This document shows positions 12,589 through 15,126 of a stretch of 15,126 nt of DNA, piece after piece. Both the position numbers and the translations under genes were made by a program. Each line of letters starts with the position of its first letter. Within the stretch, counting starts at the first letter, position 1. The notes under the pieces were generated by a model that was given only the letters and a program-made list of their open reading frames with translations, made no database searches and was not told where the DNA came from. Source of the DNA: Casp-actino8 sp041159745 (lineage in GTDB: Bacteria; Actinomycetota; Acidimicrobiia; Acidimicrobiales; Ilumatobacteraceae); contig JBEAXP010000074.1 of NCBI GenBank assembly GCA_041159745.1, forward strand, positions 1 to 15,126, given 5' to 3'.

Positions 12589-12594
12589 CTCCTT
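12589..12594 (-). promoter_or_regulatory. Ribosome binding site of the second whiB gene
   Basis: On the minus strand AAGGAG ends 7 nt before ATG 12581. It is the strongest Shine-Dalgarno in the window together with that of the 89-residue gene, and it fixes the start codon. Confidence 0.75.
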
Positions 12595-12658
12595 GTGCGA
12601 AGTTGGTTTCCGCCCGCTTCGCCCGCTGAGAAGCCGTTCGATCGGCTCCGAGGGCTTT

Positions 12659-12685
12659 GACGTTCTCCCTCGGCCCTGAGTTCCC
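12659..12685 (-). promoter_or_regulatory. Possible ECF-sigma-type promoter for the second whiB gene
   Basis: On the minus strand GGGAAC (12685-12680) and CGTC (12662-12659) are 17 nt apart. This matches the GGAAC-N16/17-CGTC pattern of stress-responsive ECF sigma factors. It would give a leader of roughly 70 nt. No housekeeping -10 is clearer. The match is short, so this is tentative. Confidence 0.3.
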
Positions 12686-12725
12686 GGCCACAGCCAGTCA
12701 AGCAGTCGGGTGCGGCGGGTTCCAG

Positions 12726-12747
12726 TCAGGACGCCCTGATCAGGACG
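12726..12747. promoter_or_regulatory. Direct repeats overlapping a palindrome in the divergent whiB / 89-residue gene gap
   Basis: TCAGGACG occurs at 12726-12733 and 12740-12747. The perfect palindrome CCTGATCAGG (12735-12744) lies across the gap and the start of the second copy. Within this 246-bp divergent region it is the densest repeat structure and a candidate operator for either gene. Confidence 0.35.
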
Positions 12748-12780
12748 TTTGTGTCCGTTTCCACATCTCGGGCCCGCCGG

Positions 12781-12786
12781 TAGCGT
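12781..12786 (+). promoter_or_regulatory. Candidate -10 box of the 89-residue protein gene
   Basis: TAGCGT has a weak TTTCCA -35 match 17 bp upstream (12758-12763). It would start transcription near 12793, leaving a 35-nt leader that contains the AAGGAG ribosome binding site. Confidence 0.4.
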
Positions 12787-12827
12787 GTTTGCGACCTGCA
12801 CTTTTGTGAAGGCCCGAAGGAGATCCG

Positions 12828-13097
12828 ATGTCCGACGTCCAAGTGACCAACGAACCGCCCCGAGCCCACGTCCGCGTGGTGTTCCTCGGCCCGGTGTCGC
12901 CGCACTGGGACGTGGTGGGCGACTACGGCGATCGCGCCCTGGTGGAGGAGTTCCGTACCCGGGCTCTGGCTCGCCTGGTGCTGCTGCCCTACAACGACCC
13001 GCAGTTCAAGCGCAATCGCGAGCGCATCATGCGCGACGCCGAGCGCGAGAACATCACGGTCGAATGGGATCTCGGCTTCGACGAAGAAGCCGTCTGA
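12828..13097 (+). CDS. Conserved-looking hypothetical protein, 89 residues
   Basis: I do not recognise a family. It is a soluble protein with no cysteine, signal peptide or membrane segment. A probable beta-strand HVRVVFLGPVSPHWDVVGDYGD (14-35) is followed by the helix ALVEEFRTRALARLVLLP (37-54). A very charged helix QFKRNRERIMRDAERENI (59-76) leads to a final strand-like TVEWDLGF and an acidic end. It has good coding character and a strong ribosome binding site, AAGGAG, 5 nt before ATG 12828. It lies between a whiB gene (divergent) and ppk (same strand). A perfect-palindrome terminator and a separate ppk promoter suggest it is its own unit. The charged helix suggests protein or nucleic-acid binding, but this is only a guess. 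Confidence 0.75.
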   Translation: MSDVQVTNEPPRAHVRVVFLGPVSPHWDVVGDYGDRALVEEFRTRALARLVLLPYNDPQFKRNRERIMRDAERENITVEWDLGFDEEAV

Positions 13098-13104
13098 CCG
13101 GCCG

Positions 13105-13122
13105 GCGCACTCGCGAGTGCGC
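13105..13122 (+). terminator. 18-bp perfect palindrome after the 89-residue gene
   Basis: GCGCACTCGCGAGTGCGC folds as a 7-bp stem with a CGCG loop, starting 8 bp after the stop codon and followed by TGAATTTCT. It is a good terminator-like hairpin, though the T-tract is interrupted. A second hairpin, GCGGG/CCCGC around CGT (13149-13161), lies nearer the ppk promoter. Confidence 0.5.
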
Positions 13123-13175
13123 TGAATTTCTGGTGAACCGCGGGCCCGGCGGGCGTCCCGCACCGAATGCGACCG

Positions 13176-13181
13176 TACGCT
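13176..13181 (+). promoter_or_regulatory. -10 box, leaderless ppk start
   Basis: TACGCT is followed by exactly 6 nt (GATCCG) and ATG 13188. The GCGGG/CCCGC hairpin (13149-13161) overlaps the expected -35 region. No PHO-box-like repeat is recognisable. Confidence 0.6.
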
Positions 13182-13187
13182 GATCCG

Positions 13188-15126
13188 ATGGACGTGGGAT
13201 CTCCTGATCGCTTCGTCAACCGCGAACTGAGCTGGCTCGACTTCAACGAGCGCGTCCTCAGCATGGCCACCGAGCCCGGCGTGCCGTTGCTCGAGCGGGC
13301 CAAATTCCTCGCCATCTTCTCGTCCAATCTCGACGAGTTCTTCCAGGTTCGGGTGGCCGCCATGCGCGATCAGCAGGCGGCCGGGGTGTCGGCGCCCCTT
13401 CCCGACGGGCTCACTCCGTCTCGACAACTCGACCGTGTGGTCTTGCGCGTGGCCGAGTTGGCCTCTCGTCAGCAGTCGATCTTCCTCGAACACGTCGAGC
13501 CCGAGTTGCGTTCGCACGGCATCGGACTGTGTTCGTGGGCCGATCTCACCGAAGCCGAGCGGACCTTCGCTCGCGACTACTACGACGAGCGAATCTTCCC
13601 GGTGCTCACACCACTCGCCGTCGATCCGGCGCACCCGTTCCCGTACGTCTCGAATCTGGCTCTCAGTCTCGCCGTCATGGTGCGCGATCCGAAGACCGGT
13701 GACGAGCGCTTCGCCCGTGTGAAGGTGCCGACCGTCTTCCCGCGTCTCCTCGCCCTGCCGGGTGGCGAACGCTTCGTGCCGGTCGACGTGATCATCGAAA
13801 CCCACATCGGTTCGTTGTTCCCCGGAATGGAGATCGCCGACGCCGTCGCCTTTCGCGTCACGCGCAACACCGACCTCACTCTCGAGGACGAGGACGCCGA
13901 CGATCTTCTGGCGGCCGTCGAGACCGAACTCCGACGCCGCCGATTCGGCCGGGCCGTTCGACTCGAGGTGGAAGAGAACGCCTCACCCGCCGTGGTCGAT
14001 CTGCTGCTCGACGAACTCGAACTTCACCGCGACGACGTCACCTGGGTTCGCGGCCCCCTCGATCTCACGTGTTTGTGGCAGGTTCACGCTCTCGACCGTC
14101 CCGAGCTGAAGGATGATCCGTGGGTTCCGGTCACGGCCGGTCGTCTGGCCGCGGCCGAGAACGACGAACGATCGATCTTCTCGGTGGTGCGCGAACGGGC
14201 CCTGCTCGTTCATCACCCCTACGAGAGCTTCGCCAGCTCGGTCGAGGAGTTCTTGTCGCAGGCGGCTGACGACCCGCGAGTGCAGAGCATCAAGATGACT
14301 CTGTATCGCACCAGCGGCGACAGCCCGATCGCGCGACATCTCATCCGCGCCGCCGAGCGTGGCGTGCAGGTGGCGGTTCTCGTGGAGTTGAAGGCGCGCT
14401 TCGACGAAGCCGTGAACGTCACTTGGGCCAAGGCGTTCGAGCGCGCTGGCGTTCACGTGGTTTATGGGCTGGTGGGTTTGAAGACGCACGCCAAGTGCGC
14501 GATGGTCGTTCGCGAGGATGCCGATGGCTTGCGTCGCTACGTTCACCTCGGAACCGGCAACTACAACTCGCGAACCTCGCGTCTGTACGAAGACCTCGGC
14601 TACATCACGTGCGAACCCGACATCACGGCTGACGCCGCTCAGCTCTTCAACCACCTCACGGGTTACAGCCGCGACGTGAAGTACCGCCGCCTCGTGGTGG
14701 CGCCGGAAGATCTCCGACCCCGTCTGGTCGACCTCATTCGCCGCGAAGGCGAGATGGGGGAGCGAGGCCACATCACGCTCAAGGCCAATTCGGTTGCCGA
14801 CCCGGGCATCATCGACGAGTTGTACGCGGCCGGTCAGAAGGGTGCTCGGATCGATCTCGTGGTCCGAGGTATCTGCTGTCTGCGGGCCGGTGTGCCCGGC
14901 CTCTCGGAGAACATTCGCGTGCGCTCGGTTCTCGGCCGATACCTCGAGCATTCGCGCATCTACCGCTTCGCCAACGGGCAGGGCGAGGGCCAGCCACTGC
15001 ACCTCATCGGGTCGGCCGACCTCATGGGACGCAACCTCGACCGTCGGGTGGAAGTGTTGACGCCGCTCACCAACCCGCGTCACCAGGAGTGGCTCGACCA
15101 CACCCTCGACGTTCTGCTCGATCCCG
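13188..15126 (+). CDS. ppk1: Polyphosphate kinase 1 (3' end beyond the window)
   Basis: PPK1 reversibly transfers the gamma-phosphate of ATP onto inorganic polyphosphate chains. The 646 codons present cover most of the usual ~690-730 residues; only the end of the last C-terminal domain is missing. N-terminal domain: FVNRELSWLDFNERVL and IFSSNLDEFFQVRVAAM. Head domain: roughly residues 110-310, including LTPLAVDPAHPFPYVSNLAL. Catalytic C-terminal domains: KMTLYRTSGDSPI, VELKARFDEAVN, the phosphorylated His in GLKTHAKC (H434, matching E. coli H435) and H453 in YVHLGTGNYNSRT (E. coli H454). VVRGICCLRAGVPG follows later. The reading frame is open with no break. Start ATG 13188 is fixed by the -10 box 6 nt upstream and the conserved N-terminus. 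No ppx or pho gene is in view. Confidence 0.96.
   Translation, partial: MDVGSPDRFVNRELSWLDFNERVLSMATEPGVPLLERAKFLAIFSSNLDEFFQVRVAAMRDQQAAGVSAPLPDGLTPSRQLDRVVLRVAELASRQQSIFLEHVEPELRSHGIGLCSWADLTEAERTFARDYYDERIFPVLTPLAVDPAHPFPYVSNLALSLAVMVRDPKTGDERFARVKVPTVFPRLLALPGGERFVPVDVIIETHIGSLFPGMEIADAVAFRVTRNTDLTLEDEDADDLLAAVETELRRRRFGRAVRLEVEENASPAVVDLLLDELELHRDDVTWVRGPLDLTCLWQVHALDRPELKDDPWVPVTAGRLAAAENDERSIFSVVRERALLVHHPYESFASSVEEFLSQAADDPRVQSIKMTLYRTSGDSPIARHLIRAAERGVQVAVLVELKARFDEAVNVTWAKAFERAGVHVVYGLVGLKTHAKCAMVVREDADGLRRYVHLGTGNYNSRTSRLYEDLGYITCEPDITADAAQLFNHLTGYSRDVKYRRLVVAPEDLRPRLVDLIRREGEMGERGHITLKANSVADPGIIDELYAAGQKGARIDLVVRGICCLRAGVPGLSENIRVRSVLGRYLEHSRIYRFANGQGEGQPLHLIGSADLMGRNLDRRVEVLTPLTNPRHQEWLDHTLDVLLDP

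Noticed and set aside
13983..15101. A 372-codon minus-strand open frame inside ppk1
   Set aside because: The plus strand encodes PPK1 with both catalytic histidines through this whole stretch. The minus frame has no motif or promoter.

Overview
This window is GC-rich and densely packed with genes. It looks like chromosome from an actinobacterium, most plausibly an Acidimicrobiia/Ilumatobacter-type lineage. The evidence is two WhiB-family iron-sulfur regulators (a family confined to Actinomycetota and their phages), a short TatA, high GC with GTG starts, and many genes whose -10 box sits 6-8 nt before the start codon, as in leaderless actinobacterial transcripts. The genus-level guess is inference. 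I found no tRNA, rRNA, insertion sequence, CRISPR array or phage gene. Every gene looks intact except the last, which runs off the right edge.

Layout: (1) 40-2578 (+): a stand-alone B12-binding subunit of the methylmalonyl-CoA mutase type, then sucC-sucD (succinyl-CoA synthetase). The first would make succinyl-CoA and the second would convert it to succinate with nucleotide synthesis. (2) 2629-3117 (-): an unrecognised four-helix membrane protein, convergent with sucD and divergent from purH. (3) 3236-8590 (+): purH, metF, a membrane acyltransferase fused to an SGNH domain, and malate dehydrogenase. (4) 8660-9373 (-): hexameric-type purine nucleoside phosphorylase deoD. (5) 9417-10723 (+): an Fe(II)/2-oxoglutarate oxygenase of the HalD/BesD-like group, overlapping by 4 bp a formaldehyde-activating-enzyme (Fae) homologue. 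(6) 10891-12581: a WhiB regulator (+), a glutamate formimidoyltransferase-like gene (-), tatA (+) and a second WhiB regulator (-). (7) 12828-15126 (+): an unknown 89-residue protein and polyphosphate kinase ppk1 (3' end missing).

The genes are mostly central metabolism. They share C1 chemistry (purH uses 10-formyl-THF, metF reduces methylene-THF, the formimidoyltransferase loads THF, Fae condenses formaldehyde with a tetrahydropterin) and the succinyl-CoA/malate arm of the TCA cycle.

The most interesting observations are: the translationally coupled oxygenase-Fae pair, which could release and capture formaldehyde, or turn over a hydroxylated product, in a group where Fae is not expected; an alternating GGTGAC/GTCACC arm array with an exact 11-bp period in two different convergent intergenic regions; and a very regular TAnnnT-N6-start leaderless promoter architecture, including a nearly mirror-symmetric divergent promoter between deoD and the oxygenase.
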